Origin: Anthostomella pinea
Lineage: Eukaryota > Ascomycota > Sordariomycetes > Xylariales > Xylariaceae
Length of the DNA: 64,000 nucleotides
Assembly (NCBI GenBank): GCA_963556695.1
Contig: CAUWAG010000007.1
Location: forward strand, 3,100,001 to 3,164,000
Reading direction: 5' to 3'
The notes below the pieces were generated by a model. That model ran no database searches. It worked only from the letters and a program-made list of their open reading frames with translations, and was not told where the DNA came from. Both the position numbers and the translations under genes were made by a program. Position 1 is the first letter of the stretch. Each line of letters opens with the position of its first letter. Below, piece by piece: positions 47,004-57,845 of the stretch.

Positions 47004-50000
47004 AATAAAAACAACAAAACACCACAAAAAAAAACCACCACAGCGATTTGAACACAGGGACGTTTGCAAATTCGACATCATCAAAAACACAAAAAGCTCC
47101 AAAACAATCAACGCCACAAAAACCCACCCACGGCAATATCCTTTTTCGAGTCGAGTCGAAGCGATACGGAGAAGTGAAGGTGAAAACGATCGGTCACCCA
47201 CAGTCTACCCACCCACCCGCGATACTTTACTGGTTTTCCCCTCGAGCACCGAGGTTTCCCAGTACTCGACAAACACTGCCGGCGAATGCGTATCAGCCCC
47301 AGGACTACCCCAGGCTGTAAGAGAATCATCACATCTCCAGCCTCTTTTAGGTATTCAGCTTAGACTCATCAATGTCACACGAGGGACGCCTCGTGGCCTC
47401 TTTACCCACCACGCACTCGTGCGTTCGTATGCCTTGACGTGACAGTAGTTTGACGTGATGTAATTTGTATCGTGACTTGCATCCTCCCTCCATCGTAGGT
47501 CTTAGAGCGCATCGTAGACCTCTGTAGGAAGGCACTCGCCAACCCCGTCCCGTTCAGTCTCGTTTCGTCCCATGGACGCAGCTCTTCGTGGACGTCGCGA
47601 TGCACGAGGGAATAGCCACTCAAGTGCGCGCCCAAGGAGGCAAAGCCCATGGATTCGCTGGGAATGAGGCGGACGTAGAGGTAGTTTGCTGCGCCTGCTA
47701 CGCGCGGTTCGCCAAGTGTCGTTGTTCGCTGGCGACAACATGAGGTCGTGAATCGTGAATCGTGATGGAAATGGTCGTGGGAGGTCGTTGATGGCCCCGC
47801 CGCTATGGAAGCAGGTATGAGACAGGTTGCCATCACCACGTGATCGATTCCGCAACGATCGCTCCAGGGGCAAGCGTGTTCCCTTCCCGCCTCATGCTCG
47901 TGCCCAAAATACTTCGACGAGCGAGTGAGACTCGGGCCATGCATTGGCCAGGCCACTTGGGCTGATAGACAGGCGATACCTACGACCGACTTGCAAGTTC
48001 GTCCTGGCTGCTCCTTTCGATAACCCGACTTAAACCTGCGGACCGGCCATAGCTCCTCCAGCTCGATCCGTGACTGTTTCCAGCGATGAGAGAACACAGG
48101 CGAGGAACAATAACCGCGAAAGTAGTTACCCGAGGGCTGGGATAGCGAGACATAGCCGACATGCCAATCTTATCCTACCTAGGTAGGGTTCCGACTTCAC
48201 TCCCTCGACCAAGACAGCGGGGGATGACTACCTACTTCACAGCGACGGCAACTTACCTAAAAGCCGGCGATGATGACACAAGTTGAATGCCGGTCCCGAA
48301 GAATCGGGATGTGATGCTACCTCCCTTCAATACCCGTACCACAGACATGGCATCGGGAAGCGGGAAGCGGGAGCGGCAGGCGGCAATGCACACCTACAAA
48401 CAAATACCCATCACCATCACCACCCACCAGCCTCAACGCGTCCTCACAAACACAATATGCGCATCCGAAAAGCCTCCTCGGTTCTACCAACAAAAGCTCG
48501 CCTCTCTCTCCTACGAGCATCAAACAGGACCCGTCCGTCCGCCCGTCCGCCCGACCGACCGACCGACCGGGAGGCAAGTCGCACCGACCAGCTGCACACA
48601 CGTCGACGGCCGTCGCACCAGGAGGCCGCGGACGCCTCATGTCCGCACTGACTGACCACGGCGTAAGACTCTTTCGCTTTTCTCGACGCGCAAGGCATTG
48701 ATCCCCCCTATCAGTATCCAGTCAAGCGAACTAACTAACTAGATAGTGCCATGACCCAATGACCCAATGACCGACGACAACAGCACGGAGTGGAGGATGA
48801 AAACTACCAGCCACCCAAGACCAGATTCGGCAGACAGAACTTGCAGGCGTAGTCAATATGCGTTGCACTTCAGTATGCGTATTCGTCATTATGTACACCA
48901 CGGATCCAAAGGGGCACCTCAAGTGGGCACATAAACAAGTACCTAAGTCCAAGAACAACATCCGTTCCGTTTGGATATCAGATCGGGCTCCCAAAAATCA
49001 TGTCATCATGACTCCCACTGTTCATGACTTTGCAAGCCAAGCTCACATGAGAAGGTTCACTCTACTCGCCTAGGTCTAATGTCGACTTTCCCCCAATCCG
49101 TGAGTCTGAAGGTGGCCATCACACCTAGACGAGTAGCCAAAGTTTTCGACCAGCCCCATTGCAGCTTTATAGTTCAGGCCCCTATTCCCCACTCCAACGG
49201 CACAGCATACATATACGAGTCTAGCAAGTCAGTATGGTAGCCGGGTTGGTACGACCTAGCGGAGTATCCTTACAAGTATCCTTAGGCACAGCGGTTCGAT
49301 TCCTCTAGCGGTTGAAATGACTTTTCTTTTTGTTATTGACCATCCCCAACCTAAACTCTTTCCTTCTTCTTTTCGTATTGAGTTAAGCCACCTTATGCAC
49401 CAACTAATCGCTTACCGTTGTTCTAAAGAAAGTTGTTCTAAAGAAACGTTCACTTGAGTGTGTATTGTTTACTTCCGTCAATCAACGGTACTGAAGTTTT
49501 GGCCGGGTCGATGGAGAGGAAAACCAGGCAGCCAGAGCTGGAAGCCACGAGGAAAGGGGTTCAAGGGAAGGCGGCAAACCATGCCGCCGTCAGATCTAGA
49601 CATGCAATATTACTTTGTACAAGAACATGAAATGCAGGAATACACAACCAGTAGAGAAGTAGGACGCCGCAGTGCGTGTCTCGCAATACTTTATCAGAAG
49701 TGGCTTCACCAAACGTATCGCGATCAAAGATCACTCAGAACAAGTCATCGGGGACATCTAAGATGTTGGGAGATTTGACAACGTTGAATAGTCAGACCCT
49801 ACATAAAGTGAGACGTATCTCGAATCAAAGCGAAGAGAAGGTCTGGCCCTGAAGAACCCGAGTCATACTGATCGTGGCAGATATTTTGGATATATCCCTG
49901 TTCATTCATTCCACCCATCCTTTCCATCCATTCACCCATCCCTTCGAGTTCAGCAAAAGAACGCAAAGACAAAAGCCATTGTAAGACTCCGATTCACCGA

Positions 50001-50266
50001 GGGGTGCTATATGCTGCCTCCTTGTACCTATCCGTCCATGTGTGGTGAGTTGGTGAGTGACCGACCTGAACCTTTTCTTCCTCTGCAACTCAGTTTACCT
50101 GATCCCAATGATGACCATGACAGGAGTCAAGTTGGCAACATGGACACGTATCGTATCGTATCGTGAAAAGCATTTCCGTTTCCCCATGACCAAAGCCCCG
50201 GATCCGATGGTGGTGGTGGCACAAGATTGTCCTCCTGGTTTGACAATCGACAAGCGTAGGAGTGAA
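47004..50266. other. Intergenic region between orphan gene and AP-1 gene
   Basis: The first ~100 bp is A-rich and probably the 3' untranslated region of the orphan gene. A minus-strand frame at 47402-48097 is long (231 codons) but shows no family motif. Simple repeats of CCGT/CCGA type lie at 48531-48578. Pol III-like boxes are noted at 49238-49332. The last few hundred bases are the 3' flank of AP-1. Confidence 0.5.
49238..49332 (+). other. Pol III-like A box, B box and terminator without a tRNA fold
   Basis: TAGCCGGGTTGG (49238-49249) fits the tRNA A box in most positions. GGTTCGATTCC (49293-49303) is a perfect B box. TTTTCTTTTT follows at 49322. A T-arm with four of five pairs can be drawn, but no matching acceptor or anticodon stem exists, so this is not a functional tRNA. 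It may be a tRNA relic, the head of a SINE-like element, or chance. Confidence 0.25.
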
Positions 50267-52254
50267 TCACTGGACTGAGTCTGGGCACTTCAAGTCAGGT
50301 CCGAGGTACTTGAACATGATGTTTCTGAAGTCGGATTCGTCGACGACAGCACCGCTGCCTCCGCATCTGGCCTTCTTTTGGAGGTCGGAGCAGAGACCAT
50401 CGAGGTCGAGGTCCCCGGATTGGACCTTGGGACATGTTTGCAGTTGCTCCCTGTTCAAGTGTCAGCACGCTGATGAATCTGATGAATTCATGTCTCGCAG
50501 AGCTGTGAATAACTTACCATATGTTGCCGCATGTGAGGAGCTTGCCATTGGGCGCATACACGCCCTTGGGCGCAGCTACAACTGTATCATCGGCCTCCTT
50601 CGCTGCATCAATCTCGGCGCAAATGTCCTTCTTTGGTTTGGTGGCACTCGTGTTCGGGACGTTGAACGGCGTCGTAAAATCCATTTCGAAGGCATCATTG
50701 AAGAAACTGTCGTCGAAGTTGGTGTTGGCCAAGATGTTGTCTTGTGGCTCGCGGTAATCACCGAACAGCTGTGGATCAAATTGGCCGCCATTCTGTTGAG
50801 ACAGCCAGTCAAAATTGCTGAAATCGATGTTGCCGAGACTACTGTTGCCAAGGTTGCCGAAGCCTGTTACGTTTGTTAGCAATCAAGCAGCACATCATAG
50901 CCCTAGACCCGCAACGAGGATATCCAATATGCAACTTACTAGACGTGGCAAGACTTGTCAGACCTGGCTGCTCTTCACCAATGGTAGTCAGTGTTTCCAA
51001 AGGCTTGAAGCCAAGTGGTGACTGTGAGAATGGCTCCGGAGACGTGCCGCAAGAAGAGCTGGGACCCGTGTGAGAGTTTGTTGACGAAGAAGGCGACCCA
51101 GCGTTCGCCCCATTGGCACTGTAGTGAGCAGAGTCCAGGCTCGTCCTGGAGCCGCTGGCATTGTAGGCATTGTCGTAAGGAGACGAATTGCTGTAGATGC
51201 CAGAAGATTTGGGGAGGTCTGAGTTTTCGCGGGTCTCCGTGGAGCTGGGGATAGCTTGGTCCTTGGACTTCTCCATGGGACTGGTCTGACCGTTCGGACT
51301 GTTACCCGACGATGGGGAAGGATATGCCGATGCTCGCTTGGCTCCGCCAGTACCAGATGCTGCAGGTCCGGGAAGAACACCAAATTTCGGGAACTCGAAT
51401 TGGAAGTTGACATCGTTGATATTCTGCACAGCAGCGGTCCCAAAGCTGTTGTTTCGCGGAACGCCACCAGACGCCGACCTTGAGTTGGTGTTCACGATGG
51501 ACAGCTTCTTCTTATACTGTTCCAACTCGGCCGTCATCTTCTCAACCTGACTGCGCAGTTGACTGTTCTCGTTGTTTCTAGCAGCTGATGCCTTTTCCAG
51601 CTCCTCAACCTTCGTTTCGAGGTCTTTTAGGTGCTTCTCCTTACGCTCCCGAAAGGCGCGTTGAGCAGCACGGTTCTGGGCCTTTCTTTTCTACCATTGA
51701 TGTCAGTACTTGTGGTGTTAGAGTCGCATTCTCTTGGTACTCACCGAAGTAGGCTCATTCGTGAGTGGCTTACGGCCTGGCTTCTTCGAAACCTTGCCTT
51801 CACCCTCTCGTCTCTTGCCGCCGCCCTCCTCCTCTTCCTCGTCATCCTCATCAGGGTGACTTCTCTTATCTGAGCCATCGTTGTCGGGCGAGCTGACCTT
51901 GGAGCCGTCCTGTGAGCCTTCCTTCGAAGAGCTAGAACCTGGTAGATCTCCAATCATTTTTGCCTGGCCGTCATTGCTGAAATCGAAGTCGAAACTAGTA
52001 TCGGGTCCCAAATCATAGTCGTAGTCTAGGTAGGGACTCTCTTGAATGGCATTGGAGGTGTCGGCTCCGGTGTTGTTCTTCTGTATCTGGGCAACAGGGG
52101 AGGTCGTCAGAGATCCGGGTGACAAGGACAGCTCATTGTTGAACTCATTGCCGTTGTTGGCGGGCTGGTTGGAAGTAAGAGCACGGAACAGTAGGTTCTG
52201 CTGTTGAGGGGTGAGGATGAAATTGGGAAGGGCGTTGGCTCGGGTCGAGGCCAT
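50267..52254 (-). CDS. yap1: AP-1-like bZIP regulator of oxidative stress (Yap1 family)
   Basis: Yap1-type factors sense peroxide and thiol-reactive compounds through cysteines that mask a nuclear export signal, then activate antioxidant genes. Four exons, 52254-51745, 51690-50940, 50863-50518 and 50450-50267, give 596 residues; introns are 54, 76 and 67 nt. The N-terminus carries the family motif PNFILTPQQQNLLFRAL. An acidic/Ser region and a basic NLS-like patch lead to the bZIP at about 171-235 (KRKAQNRAAQRAFRERKEKH), split from the first exon by an intron. One Cys (PSSSCGTSPEPFSQSP) marks the n-CRD. The C-terminal CRD has Cys in CGNIW, LQTCPK, LCSDLQKKARC and DLKCPDS. The last intron falls inside the c-CRD. 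An in-frame ATG at 52392 could extend the N-terminus, but 52254 (MASTRANALPNF) matches the family. Confidence 0.95.
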
Positions 52255-54818
52255 TGTGATTGTTCCCTGGCAGAACCGGTTGATTGATAATCGAGATGTT
52301 CGCGAATCGATGGGGACAGAATAGGGTGTCGAAGAGCAGCCGATTGGTCTGGCTGGCGACCTCGAGTGGGAAGTCTCCGCAACAATGGACACGGAAAATG
52401 TGCTTTGTCAACAGCGTCTCCAATGTCAACCTTCAGCGGTGAGGAAGTGCCCTCTTCGTCAATGGCTACCGCGGACAATGTGTAAGAAAGAGCTCGCGGT
52501 GATACCAGTTGGATGATATGGTGGTGTTCCAGAACAACGAAGCTATGTCAACTTCAAGGGTCGACGGACGACGGTGGGTGGGTATGGACACTGGACGGTG
52601 AGGAATTGGCCTCTGGGATGTGGAAGCTGGATAGGTAGGCAAACGACGTGGAGGGGGAGTAAGGTTCGGCCGATAAAGGTGGCGGGTCCTAAGATCCTGC
52701 TGTTGGGATTTCTTTCAGAGTGAGAGTTCCTGTATGGACACTGGCAGCACGCCCCTATCAGCGGGTGTGTATGACGATTTTGGGAAGTCGACGAGGACTG
52801 GAAAGCGTGTCAGTGTTGACTCTGCAGGCGTGCGTGATGACTCTGTGGACGATAAGACGCTTTGGCGATGATGGAGGAAATGGAGAGAGGGGGCAGAAGA
52901 CGGGCGGGTTTTCAGATTTGTAAGCCACCATAGTACATGTACCACAATTGGCCCGTGGTCGAATGCTGTGCCTCGAGAAGTCGAGCTGCCGGTGGCATGG
53001 AGGCTAGCAGTCTAGCAGTCTAGCAGCCTTGGCGGGCGATGGCCCCAGTCGGACTTCGGTCATACCGGACCACTGGACCTCACGAGGCCCGGGTGGCTGG
53101 TCGTGTTGAAAGCCGATGTTGGTATCGATGTATCTTGTCGCTTTGCCTGCTAGTGAAGCTACTTCCACCATATCATGCATTTCTTAACTCATATTCGACA
53201 TCAGCAGCAACGACGCTACGTTCACACCTCCCGTCCCCTATCAGACAGATGGCATTCTACAGCGTCCATCACAATGTCGCTATCCACCTGCACCTTGGGC
53301 ACGATCGATGGTCCAAGCACGGAGGGCATGAAGCGTTCATGAGTGCCGTGCGTAGCAGCATAAGTCTGTACATAAGGTAGAGGTGTCGCTCCTCTCTCAT
53401 TGACTTCTCATTTCAACGTTGAGCTGACGGTTGCACTTGCAATCGGAACATCCTGACCGATACCCGTATCAGCAGATGATACATGGTGATGGCTGGATGA
53501 CGACGGCTGGCAGCCTGGCGAGACGCTCGCAATTTCTGGCATTCCGGGCGGTGTCTGTGTTCCGACTGATCAGCATTCAGAACATCCCAAAAGATCCTAT
53601 CGTCCACTGATGTGTCGATTAGAGCTGCCTCTTGCAGCCATCGACCAGTCTAGGCCCCCGTCAGCCGGAGGTAAGAAACGGTGTGCATTTTCGTACAGTG
53701 ATCGCCATACTTCCATGCGAGCGATGGAAGATGCTCTGTGCTCTCAGCTGCGGTGTGACTCCTTGCCGTGCACAGCTGGACCCATCTTGCTATTAAGTTC
53801 CTGACAGCGTGGTCTTCGGACTACGGGTCAAGCAATGACTGGCCTCGGGGAGATGAATCCTTCAGACCGAAGAACATCCCCAAAAGGCAAAAGCCCATAT
53901 GCATCGCACACACCACACTGTGATTCACTGCTGGCCACTTGACCCCCTCCTTGAAAGTTGAGGCAGTTTCGCAGGCATCAGTATGCGAGGGATACACTAA
54001 GCGTGCATGACTCAGGTGGATTGGCTTGAAGGGTCCGTCTCAATGAGGGGACTTCTGGGGAACGATATGGAATACTTGGCTGACTTTGGTGTCGACCAAC
54101 ATGAATGATACCTGGTTTACCACCAACTTTCACTTGAAGAGGTTGAATGTATCGACTGTCATACCGGTGAAGTTGCTCTTTTCACAAATCAGGCTGAAGC
54201 GGGATGCAACAAAATATTGGCGGGGGATCTCATGGATGGAGGGAGCATTTTGGGTTACGCAACTCACTGCCCAGGCAAACAGTCTAATCTTGGGGTACCT
54301 AGGCTCTTTCCGCGAACCAACATTTCCATTCACTGGTAACTTTGAGTCGTGATGTCGTGGTGCCTTGATGTCTTGAAGGCGGGTGTTGAATGAAGCAAGT
54401 CCAGAACTTAGAAAAGATGGATATCGACCGTCGCCGACATTGACAACTTGACATGTCCCTTTGTGGGTCCTGCTAAAAGGGGGTCCCTCATCCGCTGAGC
54501 CAACCACCATCCGCCCTACATCTGCCCACCACGCAGCCACGATACGATACGTCAACTGGCAGATCGATATCATCAGCCTCGTCACCTAGGTAATCTAGGT
54601 AATCAAAACTTCAACCACCATACTACTGCATCACGTCGATAGGAGGCTGGATCGGTGCTCAACCCGACGATTGCATCAGTGGTGCCACGCCGGAATAACT
54701 TACTGCAGAAGCGTGCATTCCACCGTGAACTGGACGTGCCGACAGCATCCCACGGTGTCTTCTGGCCTCGACCCCGAACCTTCGATGAATCCCCTGACCT
54801 GACGTACATCCCTCCACC
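52255..54818. other. Divergent upstream region of AP-1 and BSD-domain genes
   Basis: No exon is recognised. AP-1 genes usually have long leaders, and the first ~400 bp may be one. A TGACTCA site (AP-1/GCN4 type) occurs near 54009, but far from either start. Confidence 0.5.
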
Positions 54819-56224
54819 ATGGATCTCGCATACGATCACATCGCGGAAGAGTCCCTTAAAAGGGACAACCAAGCGGCCAACGACAAGAACGACAATAGAG
54901 AGTCCTCCGAGACGAAAGCCGAACCACAGTCGACGCTGAATGACGACATCCAAGCAGCATACAGCGCATTCTCGAGCAGCACCTGGGGCAGCTGGCTCGG
55001 CGGAACCGTGGGCAAAGTAGTCAAGCAGGTATGTCGGTGAACAAGCTAGTGTGGACTGGAGACCCTTCCAACATCGGAACTTGAAGGGGCAAATGTTGAC
55101 ATGGTTCCCACACCGCAGGGCGAGTCCGTCTACCGCGAAGCCAGCCAAGAAGTAACCTCCCTAGGCGTCGATGCGTCGCGGGGTCTCGCAAGCCTACGCG
55201 CGCGCGCCATCTCCATGACCGTGGCACCGACGGCCGAGTCCAGTGCCTCGCAGACAAGCGTCAGCCAGGATAAGGACAAAGAAGCTGGGTCTACAACACC
55301 GACGACGGCCAAGGCGACGACCTCGTCCCCCTCCTCCTCGGACGATGCGCTGCAGGAGTCCGAGACGACGTTCTCGCGCCTGCGGGCCGAGGCGGCCAAG
55401 CGGCTGAAGGACATCCAGCGCGCCGAGGACGCGGCCGACGAGGCGCTGCTGAAGTTCGGCGGCAACGTGCGGGACTTCTTCCGCGACGCCATCACGGTGA
55501 AGCCGAGCGCTGAGTCGGGCGACGGCGCGGACGGCCGGTTCGAGAGCAAGGACGAGGCCGGCAAGCGGGTCATACACACGTCGCGGTACGACGCGCAGCT
55601 GCACGTCCTGCACACGACCGAGAAGAGCTTCACCGAGGACCCCGCCACGGGCGAGTTCGTCGCGTGGGCCGAGGGCTTCGATGCCGAGGCCAAGACGGAG
55701 AGCATCAGCGCCGACCTGGCCAAGTACCCCGAGCTGAGGGCTAATATGGAGAAGCTCGTCCCGGACAAGGTGCCGTACGCCGATTTCTGGAAGCGGTACT
55801 ACTTCCTGCGACACAGCATAGACTCGGCCGATGCCCGTCGCCGGGATCTCATGAAGGGTTGGTCATAATGTTTACTTCTTTTATTCATTTCATCTAAACT
55901 AATCTGCACACAGCCGCATCGGCAGAGGAAGAGATTGGGTGGGGCGAGGAGTCGGATGACGAGGCCGCGCCCAGCAAAACAGTAGAGAAGCTGCTCCCCC
56001 TGAGACCCGGCTCAACCGAGTCCTCGACTACCATCCACCCGCCCGTCGACAAGAGCCGCCTAAAGCCGTCCGAGCCCCGCAAGTCCAACGACGAGAAGTC
56101 CCAGGCCGACAGCGATACAAGCTATGACGTTGTGGGTGCCGCGTCCGGAAACCCGAGCCAGGCACCGAGCAGTCCCAAGGAGGCCCGGAAGGTGGAGGAT
56201 AGCGATGACGAGGAGTGGGAATAA
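54819..56224 (+). CDS. BSD-domain protein (Dos2-like)
   Basis: Proteins of this family carry one BSD domain, found in TFIIH p62, synapse-associated proteins and yeast Dos2; the fungal members' exact role is not settled. Exons 54819-55028, 55119-55857 and 55914-56224 give 419 residues, with introns of 90 and 56 nt. The start is MDLAYDHIAEES in the context CACCATGG. Landmarks are the amphipathic AAYSAFSSSTWGSWLGG, then GESVYREASQEV across the first intron, a Ser/Thr-rich linker, a long charged helix (SRLRAEAAKRLKDIQRAED) and the BSD core LRANMEKLVPDKVPYADFWKRYYFL with its diagnostic FW pair (about residues 285-310). The tail is acidic and ends DSDDEEWE. The third exon follows a phase-1 splice to GCATCGGCAGAGG. 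It converges with TSR2, 243 bp between stops. Confidence 0.92.
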
Positions 56225-56467
56225 TTATGCTCCTCCGAAGAACATGTATGGCCCTCGCGTAATAATGAGCTGCGGTCTTTGGTAATTCCTTGGGAGTTGT
56301 AATCGGCGCAGGTTGGGTTTCCATTGGATGGTGTCGAGGAAAGTATCGTCTCCTCTGCGACTCTGTATATCCTTTTCCTAGCAGCAGATCACTCAATATT
56401 GAAGCGCCGTACCGTCATAAGAGAGGGGAGCCCACCCACTCCACGATATGAATTCATGTCCCCCTAT

Positions 56468-57249
56468 TCACCGCTTCTTCTTCGTGACCTTGGTGAACCC
56501 ATCCTCATCCACCTCGGGCGGCGGCTTCTCCTTCACCACGGGCACTAGCGCAGGCGCCTCGCCCATCTCGACATCCGAGTCGCCCTCCTCCTCATCATCA
56601 TCGTCGTCATCATCCGAGTCGACGTCATCCCACTCAGCCTCCTGGTTTTGTTCTTTGGCCTCGACGACGACCTTTTTTCCTTTGGTGTCGAGCCAGCGCC
56701 GGCGCAGGTCTTCTACGAAGGAAAAGTCGCCGGCGGCGCACCGGGCGCGCGCGTGCACGATGCGCGCCGCGACGTCGACCTCGGACTCGTCGTCGACGTT
56801 GGTCTCGAACTCGTCCAGCATGACTTGGAGGAGGACGGCCTCGACGTCTTCTTGGGGCGGGTCGTCGGGGATTTTCCTGGGGGTGGTGTTCGATTGTGAT
56901 TTAGTTGTGGGAGCAGGTGTAGTGGAGGATTGGGCTTTGGCGGCGGTAGATTGAGCTTGCGCTTTGGCGACGTCGACGAGACTGGGGAACATGTCGACGA
57001 TGGCACCCGCGAACCAGTCTCGCTTGTCGGCTGAGGAAGGGCCGCCCCAGTGGTTTTGTACGGCTACTGTGAGGGAGAGCCAGAGGTGCAGGCTTATGGC
57101 GACGGCTTGCTCGAATTGCGCCTGGCGGGCTTCTGTGTGGTGGGCGCGAGCTTGGGTTAGTTTCTTGTTTCTTGAATTATGTGATACAGTCACTCTCGAG
57201 CTTATGTGTGTTTGTACATACCTGGTGATGGCCCTGCTTGCGACGCCAT
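56468..57249 (-). CDS. tsr2: Pre-rRNA-processing protein TSR2
   Basis: Tsr2 is the escortin that delivers ribosomal protein eS26 to the 90S pre-ribosome and is needed for 20S pre-rRNA processing. Exon 1 is only 28 nt (57249-57222, MASQAGPSP); after an 89-nt intron with ACTAACC branch point, exon 2 runs 57132-56468, for 230 residues. The core reads QAQFEQAVAISLHLWLSL then AVQNHWGGPSSADKRDWFAG, the hallmark of the family. DDPPQEDVEAVLLQVMLDEF and ARCAAGDFSFVEDLRRRW complete the domain (to about residue 160). The tail is acidic, with runs of Asp and Glu, and ends FTKVTKKKR, as in other Tsr2 proteins. A long frame continuing past the exon 2 acceptor is intron and upstream DNA, not protein. Confidence 0.95.
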
Positions 57250-57845
57250 ATTTGACCAACAACTGTTGTATAGTTCTGTCGGGTGTGGTGTGCTGCGTAC
57301 GCAAACTGCAAATTGGCCGATGGAGGGGTCGTGTCTCTGACACTGGCGATAAATTCTTTGGCGGCCTCTGTCTTCCCTGGTTCTGCCCGCAGCTACCGCA
57401 CGGATGGGAGATTTGGGGAAGATTCGCGCTGGGTCTTGCCTCTACCGGCAATGATCGACGAACCATTTCCCTCATCGGGATTCCTGGCGATGGGCTAAGA
57501 TGAGATGGCCGGGCGCGATTCAATAGATCACCGTTAATGACATCACATCCACTCCCAGGGCCTCGACCTGACTCTGGAGCCCCTCTGAGGCCTGACTCCC
57601 GTCTCGACCCCTTGAGCCATAGGCCACAGCTAGATGCGGATAGGAGGTCGTTAGCTCGACGATGCAACCCCGAGGGAAATATGTTTGTTTTCCTCTACTA
57701 GTAGGGAGTTGTCTGCTGAATTGTCTCGGTTTCTAGTTGTCGTTGTTGTCGTTGTTTTGTTGTGTTGCAGTTATCCTCACGGCTGACACCCAGTCCTCGT
57801 CTCTCTTTCATCATCATCATCATCCCCGGTTGGGTCCCAGCAGCC
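57250..57845. promoter_or_regulatory. Divergent promoter region between TSR2 and the hydrolase
   Basis: The two starts are 596 bp apart and point away from each other, so the region must hold both promoters. A (TGTCGT)n/TTGT-rich tract lies at about 57736-57770, just upstream of the hydrolase start. No clear TATA box is seen. Confidence 0.5.

Noticed and set aside
47402..48097. 231-codon open frame on the minus strand
   Set aside because: No domain or motif, no bias in composition, and overlapping frames on the other strand are equally open. Possibly chance; length alone is not enough.
55130..55814. Long minus-strand frames under the BSD-domain gene
   Set aside because: They are antisense shadows of a GC-biased coding exon whose sense product is a recognised family.
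57250..57667. Extended N-terminus of TSR2 by reading through the intron and upstream DNA
   Set aside because: Splicing to the 28-nt exon at 57249 gives the family start MASQ and a consensus branch point; the read-through residues match nothing.
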